Assembly (NCBI RefSeq): GCF_003569045.1
Contig: NZ_BFCB01000004.1
Span: forward strand, 238,281 to 302,280
Direction: 5' to 3'
DNA: 64,000 bases
Origin: Aggregatilinea lenta
GTDB lineage: Bacteria > Chloroflexota > Anaerolineae > Aggregatilineales > Aggregatilineaceae
In this document: one piece after another, positions 1 through 9,053 of the stretch
Numbering within the stretch: position 1 is the stretch's first letter
How the letters are laid out: every line of letters starts with the position of its first letter
The notes under the pieces: model-generated
The model's database searches: none
Told to the model about the DNA's origin: nothing
Seen by the model: only the letters and a program-made list of their open reading frames with translations
Position numbers and translations under genes: made by a program

Positions 1-2
1 TG

Positions 3-2741
3 CCGCTGCTGCCACGGGGCGGGGGGAGCAGCCTGGCGGGGCAAACCGTCGGACACGCCGTCGTCATGGACTTTTCGCGTTATATGCGGCGCGTAATCGG
101 GATCAACGCGGATGCGCGAACCGTGCGCGTCCAGCCCGGCGTGGTGCTGGGACAGCTCAACGCACAGCTTGCGCCACTGCACCTGATGGTTGGACCGGAT
201 CCGGCCAGCGCCGAACGGGCGACCGTCGGCGGCTGCGTTGGGAACAACGCGACAGGCATGCACAGCATCCTGTACGGCATGTTTGGCGATCACGTACGGA
301 GTGTAGAGGTCGTGCTGGCGGACGGCGAGCGCCTCGCATTCGGGAAAGATGCGCCTACCAGCTCCCGGCGGCAGGCGTTGGAGAGCGTCGTCGCGCAGCT
401 TCTGGTCGAAAACGCCGACGAGATCGCGCGGCGGTATCCCAAAACGTGGCGCAGCGTCGCCGGATATGCGCTGAACAAGCTCGATCCGGCAGCGCCCGAT
501 CTGGCGCGCCTGTTCGTGGGGTCGGAGGGTACGCTGGGCACCGTGACTGAGGTCGAGCTGGGCCTCGTGCCACGCCCCATGATGACTCGGCTGGTACTGC
601 TGCACTACGATCAACTGCGCGCGGCGCTCGACGCTGTCCCGGCCATCCTCGAAACCGAACCGTCCGCCGTCGAGCTGCTGGACCGCATGCTGATCCAGAT
701 GACACGTGCCAGCCTGGAATTCTCGCGTTACCTGACGTTTGTGGAGGGCGATCCGGCGGCGGTACTGGCGGTCGAGTATTATGGCGAGAGCGAATCCGAG
801 CTGACTGCCAAAGTCGAGCGTCTGCGCGACCGCATGCGCGTGGCGGGCTTCGCGGGGCCGACCGTGATCGCGTCCACGGCGCGCCAGATGTCCGACGTGC
901 TCAAGGTTCGTAAGGCGGGCCTGGGTTTGCTGATGAGCATGCGCAGTGCCAAGAAGCCCGTAGCGTTCATCGAAGACGCCGCCGTGCCGGTCGCAAACCT
1001 GCCGGATTACGTCGAAGGGGTGGAGCAAATCGTCACAAGTGCGGGCACGAGCATGGCACTTTACGCGCACGCCAGCGCGGGCTGCCTGCACATCCGCCCG
1101 CTGATTGACCTCAAGACAGCGGAAGGGCTGGCGCGCTATCGGACAATTGCCGAAGGCGCGCTGGCGCTGGCGATCAAGTTTGGAGGTACGACCAGCGGCG
1201 AGCACGGCGAGGGCCTTTCACGTGGGGAATTCAGCGAGGCGCTGTTCGGCCCGCAGGTTGTGGCGGCCTTCCGGCAGGTCAAGAGGGCATTCGATCCCGG
1301 CAACCGCATGAATCCCGGCAAGATCGTGGACGCCGGGCCGATGGACGATCCGGCGACGCTGCGTTTTGGGCAGGACTACCATACGCCGCTGGCTCCCACG
1401 CGGCTGCGCCTGGACTGGTCCGCGGATGGCGGCTATCCGGCAGCAGTCGAGATGTGCAACGGCGCGGGCGTGTGCCGCAAGGAAGACGCGGGAATCATGT
1501 GTCCCAGCTTCATGGGCACGCGCAACGAGCGGGATTCGACGCGGGCACGGGCCAATGCGCTGCGGCTGGCGATGTCGGGGGCGCTGGGGCTGGACGGTCT
1601 CGCCGACGAGCGCGTACACGACATTCTGGACCTGTGCCTGTCATGTAAAGCGTGCAAAGCGGAGTGCCCATCCGGAGTGGACATGGCGCGCCTGAAGGCG
1701 GAATTTACTGCCAGCTACCAGGATACGCACGGCATCCCGCTGCGCTCGCGGCTGTTTGGCAACGTACACCACATGAATCGTCTCGGCAGCCTCGCGCCCT
1801 GGGCGACCAACACCGTGCTGCGTTCGCCGCTGACGCGGTGGGCGTTCGAGCGGCTGGGCATCACGTCACGGCGACAGCTTCCGCTGCTGGCCGACGAGCG
1901 CTTCAGTGCCTGGGCCAGCAAGCACCCGGTGAGCGGCACGGACGGGCGGCGCGCGCCTATTTTGATCTCCGATACCTACACCGAATACAATTATCCGCAT
2001 CTCGGCCAGGCAGTTCTGCGCATCGCGGAGGCTGCCAGGCTGGGCGTCGAGGTGTGGGGACCGGGTCAGATCGACTGCTGTGGACGGCCTCTGATCTCGA
2101 AGGGACTGCTCGACCAGGCGCGCGCGCTGGCCGCTGCGAATGTGCGCCGGATGGCGCCTGCCGTTGCGCGCGGGGAGCGGTTCATGCTCATCGAGCCAAG
2201 CTGTGCGGCGGCGTTCCGTGACGAGTATCCCGATCTGGTGCCGGGCGAGCTTCAGGCGGATGCGCGCGCCGTCGCCAACGCGGTGATCACGGTTGAAGAG
2301 TGGGCCGCCGAAGCCGCGACCAGCGGTTTGTTTGCTGACTTGCACTTCGACCCAACACCGCGCAAGATTGTGCTGCATGGGCACTGCTACCAGCGCACAC
2401 TGTGGGGAACCGGAGCGGCTCACCGGATGTTCGGCCTGCTGCCGGGCTGCGATGTGACCGAGCTGGACGACGGCTGCTGCGGGGTGGCGGGCAGCTTCGG
2501 GTTCGAAGCGGAACACTACGATCTCTCGATGGAGATTGGCGAGCAGCGCCTGCTCCCGGCAGTGCGGGCTGCGTCCGACGCGATCATCGCCGCCAGCGGC
2601 GTCTCGTGCCGCGAGCAGATCCAGCACGGAAGCGGGCGCGAAGCGCTGCACCCGATCGAGATCCTGGCCATGGCGCTGGACGACCGGCGCAAAAGTGACA
2701 GCGACGGTTCAGTTTTGGTGGGAAGCGAACGTGTCTTATGA
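3..2741 (+). CDS. FAD-linked oxidase / Fe-S dehydrogenase (GlcD-GlpC type fusion), 5' end cut by window
   Basis: Large flavoprotein that probably oxidises a 2-hydroxy acid (D-lactate, glycolate or similar) and passes electrons through Fe-S clusters to the respiratory chain. The open frame runs off the left edge. The residues just before the first Met (PRGGGSSLAGQ) are the PCMH-type FAD-binding loop, so the true start lies upstream. Order of domains: FAD_binding_4 (to about residue 170), FAD-oxidase C domain (about 180-435, ending GGTTSGEHGEG and NPGKI), a ferredoxin-like region with two cysteine clusters (CNGAGVC...C and CLSCKACKAECPSG), then two CCG cysteine-rich repeats (IDCCGRP; LDDGCCGVAG). 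This is the Dld2/YdiJ-like architecture with GlcD- and GlcF-like halves in one chain. The stop overlaps the next gene's start (ATGA), which implies coupling. The substrate cannot be told from the sequence. Confidence 0.9.
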   Translation, partial: PLLPRGGGSSLAGQTVGHAVVMDFSRYMRRVIGINADARTVRVQPGVVLGQLNAQLAPLHLMVGPDPASAERATVGGCVGNNATGMHSILYGMFGDHVRSVEVVLADGERLAFGKDAPTSSRRQALESVVAQLLVENADEIARRYPKTWRSVAGYALNKLDPAAPDLARLFVGSEGTLGTVTEVELGLVPRPMMTRLVLLHYDQLRAALDAVPAILETEPSAVELLDRMLIQMTRASLEFSRYLTFVEGDPAAVLAVEYYGESESELTAKVERLRDRMRVAGFAGPTVIASTARQMSDVLKVRKAGLGLLMSMRSAKKPVAFIEDAAVPVANLPDYVEGVEQIVTSAGTSMALYAHASAGCLHIRPLIDLKTAEGLARYRTIAEGALALAIKFGGTTSGEHGEGLSRGEFSEALFGPQVVAAFRQVKRAFDPGNRMNPGKIVDAGPMDDPATLRFGQDYHTPLAPTRLRLDWSADGGYPAAVEMCNGAGVCRKEDAGIMCPSFMGTRNERDSTRARANALRLAMSGALGLDGLADERVHDILDLCLSCKACKAECPSGVDMARLKAEFTASYQDTHGIPLRSRLFGNVHHMNRLGSLAPWATNTVLRSPLTRWAFERLGITSRRQLPLLADERFSAWASKHPVSGTDGRRAPILISDTYTEYNYPHLGQAVLRIAEAARLGVEVWGPGQIDCCGRPLISKGLLDQARALAAANVRRMAPAVARGERFMLIEPSCAAAFRDEYPDLVPGELQADARAVANAVITVEEWAAEAATSGLFADLHFDPTPRKIVLHGHCYQRTLWGTGAAHRMFGLLPGCDVTELDDGCCGVAGSFGFEAEHYDLSMEIGEQRLLPAVRAASDAIIAASGVSCREQIQHGSGREALHPIEILAMALDDRRKSDSDGSVLVGSERVL

Positions 2742-5509
2742 CCGACTCTGACTTACAAACCTCTGCGGCACCTGACATCCGCACTGAGCCAGACGACGCG
2801 GCTCTGGCCGCGCTGCTGCACTCCCTGAGCGGATTACTCGACTGCCCGGTGGCGGCACTGTGGCGCGCTGAGACGCTGGATGCGCCGCTGGCGCTGATCG
2901 CAGCGGATCCCGCGTGTGATGCGCTGGACGGTTACGCTGCGGAGGGCGAACAGACTCTCGTTGGCCGAGCCTTCAGCCGTCAGGAATCGCAATCCGTTGG
3001 TGAAGTGGCAGGCAACGGGGAGGATGCACGGCTTGGCGATCTGGGCTTCCGCGCCGGGCTGGCCGCGCCAGTCACCTGGAACGACGAGCACCTGGGTGTC
3101 ATTGCCGGGCTGGACCGCGCCGAAGGACGCACCTTCGACGCGCATGCCGTGCGGACGATCGAGCTTGGCGCGCAGTCCGCGGCGGCGTTGATAGTCGCCG
3201 AGCGGTTCCAGGCTCAAAAGCAGGTCATCGAAACAACCCTCCATACGGAACAAGACCGGCTGGCCGGTCTCCAGGCAGCAGTGCGGCGGGTCCTGGAGCA
3301 GCCCGACGTCAACGTAAACTTGATCGAGATCGCCGAGGCGTATCAAGGCCTGGGCTGGGAACAGGTCATCCTGGTGGTCTACGACGACAACGGGTCCGCC
3401 GACCAACTGATCACGTTGGGAGTGCAGGAGAACCGCCGAGAAGCGCTGCGCGAGGGCATTGTTCCTCGCCAGACATGGAGCCTGTTCGGGACCGGGCAGC
3501 TCGAGCAGTACCGCGTCGGTGCGCTGTACTTCATTCCCGCGACGGAGACTGGGATGCACTGGCACCCGGACGACCTGCTGTTCGCGCCACTGCGCCTGGG
3601 GCAGGGGCGGATCGTGGGCGCGATCCGGCTGGGCGATCCGGTGAACGGCTTACGACCCCAGCCGCCCGTGCTGCGCGTGCTGGACGTGTTGGCCAGCCAG
3701 ACAACGTATCTGGTCGAGAACGCGCGCCTGTTTGAGGAAAAAACGCACGCTCTTGAAGAGCTGGCCGATCAGGTCGAAGAGTTGTCGATGATTCACCGCG
3801 CGGACCGCGAACTCAGCTCGCACCTGAACATGGATCAGGTGATGACGCTGACGATGGACTGGGCGCTGCGTCGCACAGGGGCCGACACCGGCCTGCTGGC
3901 GCTGACCACGCAGGACCAGCGCGGGCTGGTGCCATTCACGACGATGGGCTACCTGGGCACGGACATCCTGGCCAGCACGGAGCAGAATCCGTGGCCGCTC
4001 GACCGGGGCATGCTGGGACGCGCGTTGACAACGGGGCAGATCCAGATTGCCAACGAGATGGCCAACGACGATCCCGACGCCCTGATGCCAGGAGCCAGGT
4101 CCCAGATCTCGGTGCCGCTGTCGATGCGCGGTGAGGTGCTGGGCGTGTTGTCGCTCATTTCCAGCGAGCCGGACACCTTTGGCGAGCAGAATACCAGCTT
4201 CCTCGAACGCCTGGCGCGGCGCGCGGCGGTGGCGCTGGATAACGCGCGTCTGTTTCGCCAGTCGGAGCAACTGGCCGATGACATGGCCGTGTTGTACTCC
4301 GCCAGTCGCACGATCACGGCGACGCTGGAACGTGACACGGTGCTGCAGCGCATCGCGCAGTCGATTGCCGTCGCGCTGGAGGCCTCCAGCGCGGTGATCC
4401 TGAACTACCGGGTCGATCGTGCCGAGGCCGAGGTGTTGGCCGTGTACCGTGTCGGCACGGCACGGGACGCGCAAGAAGAATTGCCGCCGGTAAAATCGAC
4501 GGTGCCCCTCGGCACGCTCGAACCGGTAGCGGACGCGATCAAGCATAACCGCGCGATTGTGCTGCGCATCGCCGATCCGTCGCTGCCGGAGCCGATACGG
4601 GCCAGCATGGAGGCATCGAAGGTGCGGGTCAACCTGCTGCTGCCGTTGGTCGCGCAGGATGAGCTGATCGGCGTGGTGCTGGTGAACGAAAGTCGCCAGG
4701 ATCGCATCTTCACGGCGAACGAGATCGCCAAAGCCGAAGCGCTGGCCAGCCAGGCATCGATTGCGCTGCGGCAGTCGATGCTTTACCAGGAGGTGCTGCA
4801 GCTCGACAAGATCAAGTCCGAGATGATCCGCATGGCCTCACACGACCTGCGTAATCCGCTGAACACGATTTTGGGCTACCTGGATCTGGTGTCGATAAGC
4901 CTGGAGCAGGTGGACGTCGGGCCGGAGATCAAGGAGTACATGGGCAGCCTGCGACGCAGCACGCGCACGATGCAGTCGCTTATTGACGATCTGCTCACGC
5001 TGGAACGCGTCGAGAGCGAGCGCGAAAGTGACTGGCAGACATTCGATCTGGCAGGGCTGGTGACTGAAGTCGTCGAGACGGAATTTTCCAGCGCGCACCT
5101 CAAGAAACAGGCGCTGACTTACCAGCGCGTGCAGGGGCTGCCGCAGGTTTATGGCAGCATCATGCAGCTACGGCAGGCGATCACCAATCTGGTGGGCAAC
5201 GCGATCAAGTATACGCCGGAGGGCGGCACAATCGACGTCACGCTGAGCGCCAACGACGATCAGGTGCATCTGAGCGTTACGGATACCGGATATGGTATCT
5301 CGCCGGACCGGCAGACACGCATCTTCGAGCGGTTTTATCGCGCGCGGGAGCCTGGCACGGAGACCATTCCGGGGACGGGCCTGGGACTGAGCCTGGTCAA
5401 GACCGTTGTCGAGCGCCACGGCGGGTTGGTGTGGTTCGAAAGCACGAAAGGGCAGGGCAGCACCTTCCACTTCTGGCTGCCCGCCGCGCACAACAATAAG
5501 GATCGCTGA
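2738..5509 (+). CDS. multi-GAF sensor histidine kinase
   Basis: Cytoplasmic sensor kinase of 923 residues with no membrane segment or signal peptide. I read four GAF-like modules (about 20-160, 185-330, 350-505 and 520-690) joined by short helical linkers, then a HisKA domain with phospho-acceptor His702 (SHDLRNPLN) and a HATPase_c domain with N box (NLVGNAIKYTPEGG) and G boxes (DTGYGIS, GTGLGLSLV). GAF domains bind small molecules, cofactors or redox centres; the ligand is not visible here. The start ATG overlaps the stop of the upstream oxidoreductase by four bases, so the two are co-translated and the kinase may report on that enzyme's pathway. No response regulator gene adjoins it. Confidence 0.9.
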   Translation: MTDSDLQTSAAPDIRTEPDDAALAALLHSLSGLLDCPVAALWRAETLDAPLALIAADPACDALDGYAAEGEQTLVGRAFSRQESQSVGEVAGNGEDARLGDLGFRAGLAAPVTWNDEHLGVIAGLDRAEGRTFDAHAVRTIELGAQSAAALIVAERFQAQKQVIETTLHTEQDRLAGLQAAVRRVLEQPDVNVNLIEIAEAYQGLGWEQVILVVYDDNGSADQLITLGVQENRREALREGIVPRQTWSLFGTGQLEQYRVGALYFIPATETGMHWHPDDLLFAPLRLGQGRIVGAIRLGDPVNGLRPQPPVLRVLDVLASQTTYLVENARLFEEKTHALEELADQVEELSMIHRADRELSSHLNMDQVMTLTMDWALRRTGADTGLLALTTQDQRGLVPFTTMGYLGTDILASTEQNPWPLDRGMLGRALTTGQIQIANEMANDDPDALMPGARSQISVPLSMRGEVLGVLSLISSEPDTFGEQNTSFLERLARRAAVALDNARLFRQSEQLADDMAVLYSASRTITATLERDTVLQRIAQSIAVALEASSAVILNYRVDRAEAEVLAVYRVGTARDAQEELPPVKSTVPLGTLEPVADAIKHNRAIVLRIADPSLPEPIRASMEASKVRVNLLLPLVAQDELIGVVLVNESRQDRIFTANEIAKAEALASQASIALRQSMLYQEVLQLDKIKSEMIRMASHDLRNPLNTILGYLDLVSISLEQVDVGPEIKEYMGSLRRSTRTMQSLIDDLLTLERVESERESDWQTFDLAGLVTEVVETEFSSAHLKKQALTYQRVQGLPQVYGSIMQLRQAITNLVGNAIKYTPEGGTIDVTLSANDDQVHLSVTDTGYGISPDRQTRIFERFYRAREPGTETIPGTGLGLSLVKTVVERHGGLVWFESTKGQGSTFHFWLPAAHNNKDR

Positions 5510-5530
5510 GCGGGCCGGTCTGGTGCGGCC

Positions 5531-6502
5531 TCAGCTATCCAGCACGGTCGCGCCCAGCATATAAGGGCGCGCGATGTGTGTCGTACACTCGATGCCCAGC
5601 GCGATATAAACCGCCTCGAAGGCGACGGTGACGCGTTCCGCCATCAACGGATCGTCGCACAAGGCAAAGATGGTCGGGCCTGCGCCGCTGATTCCGGCGG
5701 CCAGCGCGCCCGCCGCTCGCGCCGCGATCTGAGCCTGCTCCAGGCCGGGGATCAGGGCGGTGCGCGCAGGCGAAACGACCGTGTCGCGCTCGACAACATT
5801 GGCCAGCAGGGTCAGATCGTTGACGTGCAGCGCGTGGACAAATCCGGCGACGAGCGCGGTCTGCGTGACCATCGTGCGCAGCGACACGTGCGAGGGCAGT
5901 ACGGCGCGCGCTTCGACGGTCGGCAGGGCAACGTTCGCCGTAACGAGTGCGATGTGCAGGTTATCCGGCACGGGCATCGAGATCACGTGCGGCGGGTCAA
6001 CGCTGATGATCAGCACGATGCCACCCAGCAGCGCCGGAGCGACGTTATCCGCGTGACGCCCGCTGACCGCAGCCTCGGCTTCGACGCAGGGGGGCAGCAG
6101 TTCGACGCGATCGAGCGGCGCGCCAAACAGCTCGTTGACGGCCACGGCAGCAGCGGCTGCACTCGCCGCACTGCTGCCAAGGCCGCTGGCCAGCGGCAGC
6201 CCCTTGTCCAGCCACAGGCGGACGCCCGTTTCCACCCCCAGCGCGCGCAGCGTCTCGAACGCGGCAATGCACGCCGTGTTCTTCTCCGGGTCGGTGGGCA
6301 GCTTACCACCATCGCCTATAATCTCAACCAGATCGACTCCCGGCTGGTCCCAGGCCTCGACAGTGACTTTATCGCCCGGCGAATCGAGCGCCATGCCGAC
6401 GATATCGAACCCCACGCCGAGATTCGCGACGGTAGCGGGCGCATAAACGGTAACGCGATCTTTGACCGGCGATGGTACCGGGTGCTTGTGGAGCGTGCTC
6501 AC
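5531..6502 (-). CDS. thrB: homoserine kinase (GHMP family)
   Basis: Phosphorylates L-homoserine to O-phospho-L-homoserine, the step before threonine synthase. The N-terminus carries the VTVYAPATVANLGVGFD strand-loop of homoserine kinases and GHMP motif 2 is clear (GLPLASGLGSSAAS), followed by a C-terminal GISGAGPTIFAL motif. Length of about 323 residues fits the family. The frame extends 10 codons further to a TTG, but I place the start at the GTG at 6502 because a strong GGGGGA ribosome site lies just upstream of it. The gene stands alone, convergent with the sensor kinase and divergent from the FHA gene; no thrC or hom is seen nearby. Confidence 0.88.
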   Translation of the reverse strand: MSTLHKHPVPSPVKDRVTVYAPATVANLGVGFDIVGMALDSPGDKVTVEAWDQPGVDLVEIIGDGGKLPTDPEKNTACIAAFETLRALGVETGVRLWLDKGLPLASGLGSSAASAAAAAVAVNELFGAPLDRVELLPPCVEAEAAVSGRHADNVAPALLGGIVLIISVDPPHVISMPVPDNLHIALVTANVALPTVEARAVLPSHVSLRTMVTQTALVAGFVHALHVNDLTLLANVVERDTVVSPARTALIPGLEQAQIAARAAGALAAGISGAGPTIFALCDDPLMAERVTVAFEAVYIALGIECTTHIARPYMLGATVLDS

Positions 6503-6538
6503 CGCTTCCCCCTGCTTGGTGGTCAGGCGCAAGACCCA

Positions 6539-6547
6539 AGTATAACA
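6539..6547 (-). promoter_or_regulatory. extended -10 promoter for thrB
   Basis: On the minus strand the sequence reads TGTTATACT, a TGn-extended -10 box, about 40 bases before the chosen thrB start. No good -35 box is present, as is usual for extended -10 promoters. Confidence 0.45.
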
Positions 6548-6672
6548 AAAGTTCGGACAACCTGACTTATGAGTGTAGCCTGAAAATCAAAACGCGATTA
6601 CTATCAAAGGGTACAAGAGTGGGCAAAGGGCACAAGAGTGGGTTGTCATCAATAGGATTGGAAAAGTGGGGC

Positions 6673-7017
6673 ATGGAATTACTCATCATGGTGATGAGTG
6701 GCCCGGATGATGGCCGCACCATTACGCTAAATCCTGAGCGTGGTGACGGGTTCGTCGCAGCCGACGGCACGTGGACCATCGTGTTGGGGCGACGCGAAGA
6801 ATGCGACATCGGCATTCCGTTCGACACGCAGGTTTCGCGCCAACATGCGCTGCTGCGCCTCACTACCGATCAACAGATCTGGCTGGCCGATGCCAGCAGC
6901 CGTAACGGGACGTACGTGGGCAAGACGCGTATCGAAGAGCCGACCCTGGTCACGCCGGGGGAGTTATTCCGACTGGGACGGACGTGGCTCCGCATCCAGC
7001 CTGAGAGCGAACTGTAG
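6673..7017 (+). CDS. FHA domain protein
   Basis: A 114-residue protein made almost only of one forkhead-associated domain, which binds phosphothreonine peptides. The hallmark residues are present: the strand before GRREECDIGIPFD, then SRQHALLRL and ASSRNGTYVG, the SxxH and NG motifs that contact phosphothreonine. An upstream in-frame ATG at 6472 would overlap thrB and its promoter, so I use the ATG at 6673. Its stop codon shares a base with the GTG start of the next gene (TAGTG), so the two are translationally coupled. The obvious inference is that it docks onto a phosphoprotein made by, or part of, that neighbour's pathway. Confidence 0.85.
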   Translation: MELLIMVMSGPDDGRTITLNPERGDGFVAADGTWTIVLGRREECDIGIPFDTQVSRQHALLRLTTDQQIWLADASSRNGTYVGKTRIEEPTLVTPGELFRLGRTWLRIQPESEL

Positions 7018-8969
7018 TGGACACCATCCAGCTTGACGATATCCTCACACTGGCACGGCAGGAATCCGCCAATCTCTACCATTATTTCATCGGGGTGGAG
7101 CACCTTTTCATTGGCTTGACACAACTCAGCGGCGGACTGACGGTCGCCGCGCTGCAACATCACGGCATTTCGCCCCGGTTCGTGCGCTACAGCCTGCGCG
7201 AGTCAATCGGGCGCTACGAAGACCGGCGCTACTGGCCGGGCTTCCCCGAAACGCCGCGCGCGCAGTACGTGCTGGAGCTGGCGCGCCGCTACTCCGGGCC
7301 GGACGAGCCGTCGGAGCGGGACTTGCTGCTGGCGATTCTGGACGAAAACGACAGCGTGGTAGGCCGCGTGCTGACCGAGATCGGAGTGGACATCGCTGAC
7401 TTTCGGCGCACGGCGGCCAACTGGAGCGCCGAACTCAGCCCGCAGGCGCCGGAAGTGCCGATCCACGGGCGCGTCGACCTCGACCCGGAGCAGTTGCGCA
7501 TCTTGCAGTTGATGTTCCGCGAGTATGGGCAGGTCCAGATCGTGCGTGAACTGACAGGCGGCTACAGCGGCGCGCGGGTGCTACTGGTGCGCCCAATCCG
7601 TGTGGACGGGTACAAGGATGCGCCGGTGGTGGTCAAGCTGGACGACCGCCACGCGATTTTGTACGAGCGGCGGCGATACGACCTCTACGTGAAAAGTACG
7701 CTCCCCGCCAGCACCGCGCGACTGGTCGACAGCCCGGTCGTGCCGGACGATTCGAGCACCGGCGGCCTGAAATATACGTTTGTGGGGCAACTCGACGACA
7801 CCGAGCCGGTCAGCCTGCGCGAGTTCGCCGCGCAGCATGATCCCGAAGAACTGAGCGCGCTCATCCGGGCGCTGTTCGAGGTATTTGGCCCGGCGTGGTG
7901 GCTGCAGCGCAAGCCATACCGTTTCGGTGCGTGGCGCGAGTACGAGCACGTGCTGCCGCCTGCGCTGGTAATCGAGGCGCTGCCGGAAGATCAGGTGTCG
8001 CCCAGCGCGCAGCTTTTGACGCCGCTCGGCGCGTGGAGCCGTACCAAGCAAATTCTGCCGGGCGAAGTCGTGATGCTCAGCGGGTTTGTGGTACAGAAGA
8101 TCAGCGCGCACAAAGACGTTCTGCACCTGGCCGCCGGGGCGCAGCCGGAATCGATCAACCGCGCGAGCAAGGTCGAGGTGCGCGGACTGGACCTCAGCAA
8201 AAACAGCTACTTCCGGGGTGAGATGCTCGATCAGGTTGTGGGGCGGGTGGTCCGCACGCGCGACGATCTGCTGCTGCGTTCGGTGCAGGGGCTGGAACCG
8301 GAGTTCGACGTGATGGCCGAGCGCGTGTTTTCCGGCCACCCGTTCATCGGTACGATTCCGAACCCACTGCGGCGCGTCACGCAGCTGCTGGATCGCCAGA
8401 TCAGCGGTTATCTTTCTACAATTCATGGCGACTTGCACCTGGGCAACATCCTGGTTGGGCCGCGCGGTGACGCGTGGCTGATCGACTTCGCCTGGGCGCG
8501 CGAGGGACACACGCTGTTCGATTGGACGATGCTCGAAATGAGCCTGCTGGTCGAGGTGGTGGCCAAACACGCGCAGCCGGGCTGGCCGGGTGCGTGGGAA
8601 GTCGCGGCATGGCTGGCGTCGATCAACCGGGGTGAGGACATCGTGCTGCGCGACCCGTCACCGCTGGCGCGGGCACTCACGCCGATCAAGACGCTGCGTG
8701 ACGTAATTCAGCCGTGCCTGGGCGTCGAGGGGCGCTGGGACGAATACCACGTGGCGCTGGCATTGACCGCGCTGCGCCTGATGGACTGGCAAACGGAGTC
8801 GATTGACGCGCGGCGCATCGCGTTCCTGGCGGCGGCGTTGTCCACCGCCGAGGCTCTCAATCCGCACCGTAGCAGCGGCACCAGTGGTGACGCCACGCTG
8901 ACGGATATCACGACTGATATCGACATCGACCAGACCGAGCTTCGGCTAGACGACGGCAGCCGGGACTGA
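7017..8969 (+). CDS. Clp-N repeat domain fused to APH/kinase-like domain
   Basis: A 650-residue fusion. Residues 4-140 hold two Clp-N-like helical repeats (ARQESANLYHYFIGVEHLF; then a second from about 82), the module that ClpA/B/C use to bind partners, but no AAA+ domain follows. Residues 170 onward look like an aminoglycoside-phosphotransferase/protein-kinase fold: glycine-rich TGGYSGARVLLV, a candidate ATP-lysine Lys207 (VVKLDD), catalytic HGDLHLGN at 470 with Asp472, and a metal-binding Asp490 (IDFAWAREG). About 100 extra residues, apparently beta-rich, lie between the two lobes (roughly 330-440), which is more than an ordinary APH domain has. All catalytic residues seem intact, so it is probably an active kinase. 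GTG start, coupled to the upstream FHA gene. Substrate unknown. Confidence 0.75.
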   Translation: MDTIQLDDILTLARQESANLYHYFIGVEHLFIGLTQLSGGLTVAALQHHGISPRFVRYSLRESIGRYEDRRYWPGFPETPRAQYVLELARRYSGPDEPSERDLLLAILDENDSVVGRVLTEIGVDIADFRRTAANWSAELSPQAPEVPIHGRVDLDPEQLRILQLMFREYGQVQIVRELTGGYSGARVLLVRPIRVDGYKDAPVVVKLDDRHAILYERRRYDLYVKSTLPASTARLVDSPVVPDDSSTGGLKYTFVGQLDDTEPVSLREFAAQHDPEELSALIRALFEVFGPAWWLQRKPYRFGAWREYEHVLPPALVIEALPEDQVSPSAQLLTPLGAWSRTKQILPGEVVMLSGFVVQKISAHKDVLHLAAGAQPESINRASKVEVRGLDLSKNSYFRGEMLDQVVGRVVRTRDDLLLRSVQGLEPEFDVMAERVFSGHPFIGTIPNPLRRVTQLLDRQISGYLSTIHGDLHLGNILVGPRGDAWLIDFAWAREGHTLFDWTMLEMSLLVEVVAKHAQPGWPGAWEVAAWLASINRGEDIVLRDPSPLARALTPIKTLRDVIQPCLGVEGRWDEYHVALALTALRLMDWQTESIDARRIAFLAAALSTAEALNPHRSSGTSGDATLTDITTDIDIDQTELRLDDGSRD

Positions 8970-8997
8970 GCACGGCACGGATCATAAACAAGAATCA

Positions 8998-9029
8998 AAA
9001 GCGAAGCGCTCGATTGGGCGCTTCGCTTT
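8998..9029. terminator. bidirectional intrinsic terminator
   Basis: A perfect 12-bp stem (AAAGCGAAGCGC with GCGCTTCGCTTT, 8-base loop) sits between the convergent kinase-like and YkuD genes. A-rich and T-rich flanks on either side suit termination in both directions. Confidence 0.8.
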
Positions 9030-9053
9030 GTTGTGCGTTAATAACAGCGACGA

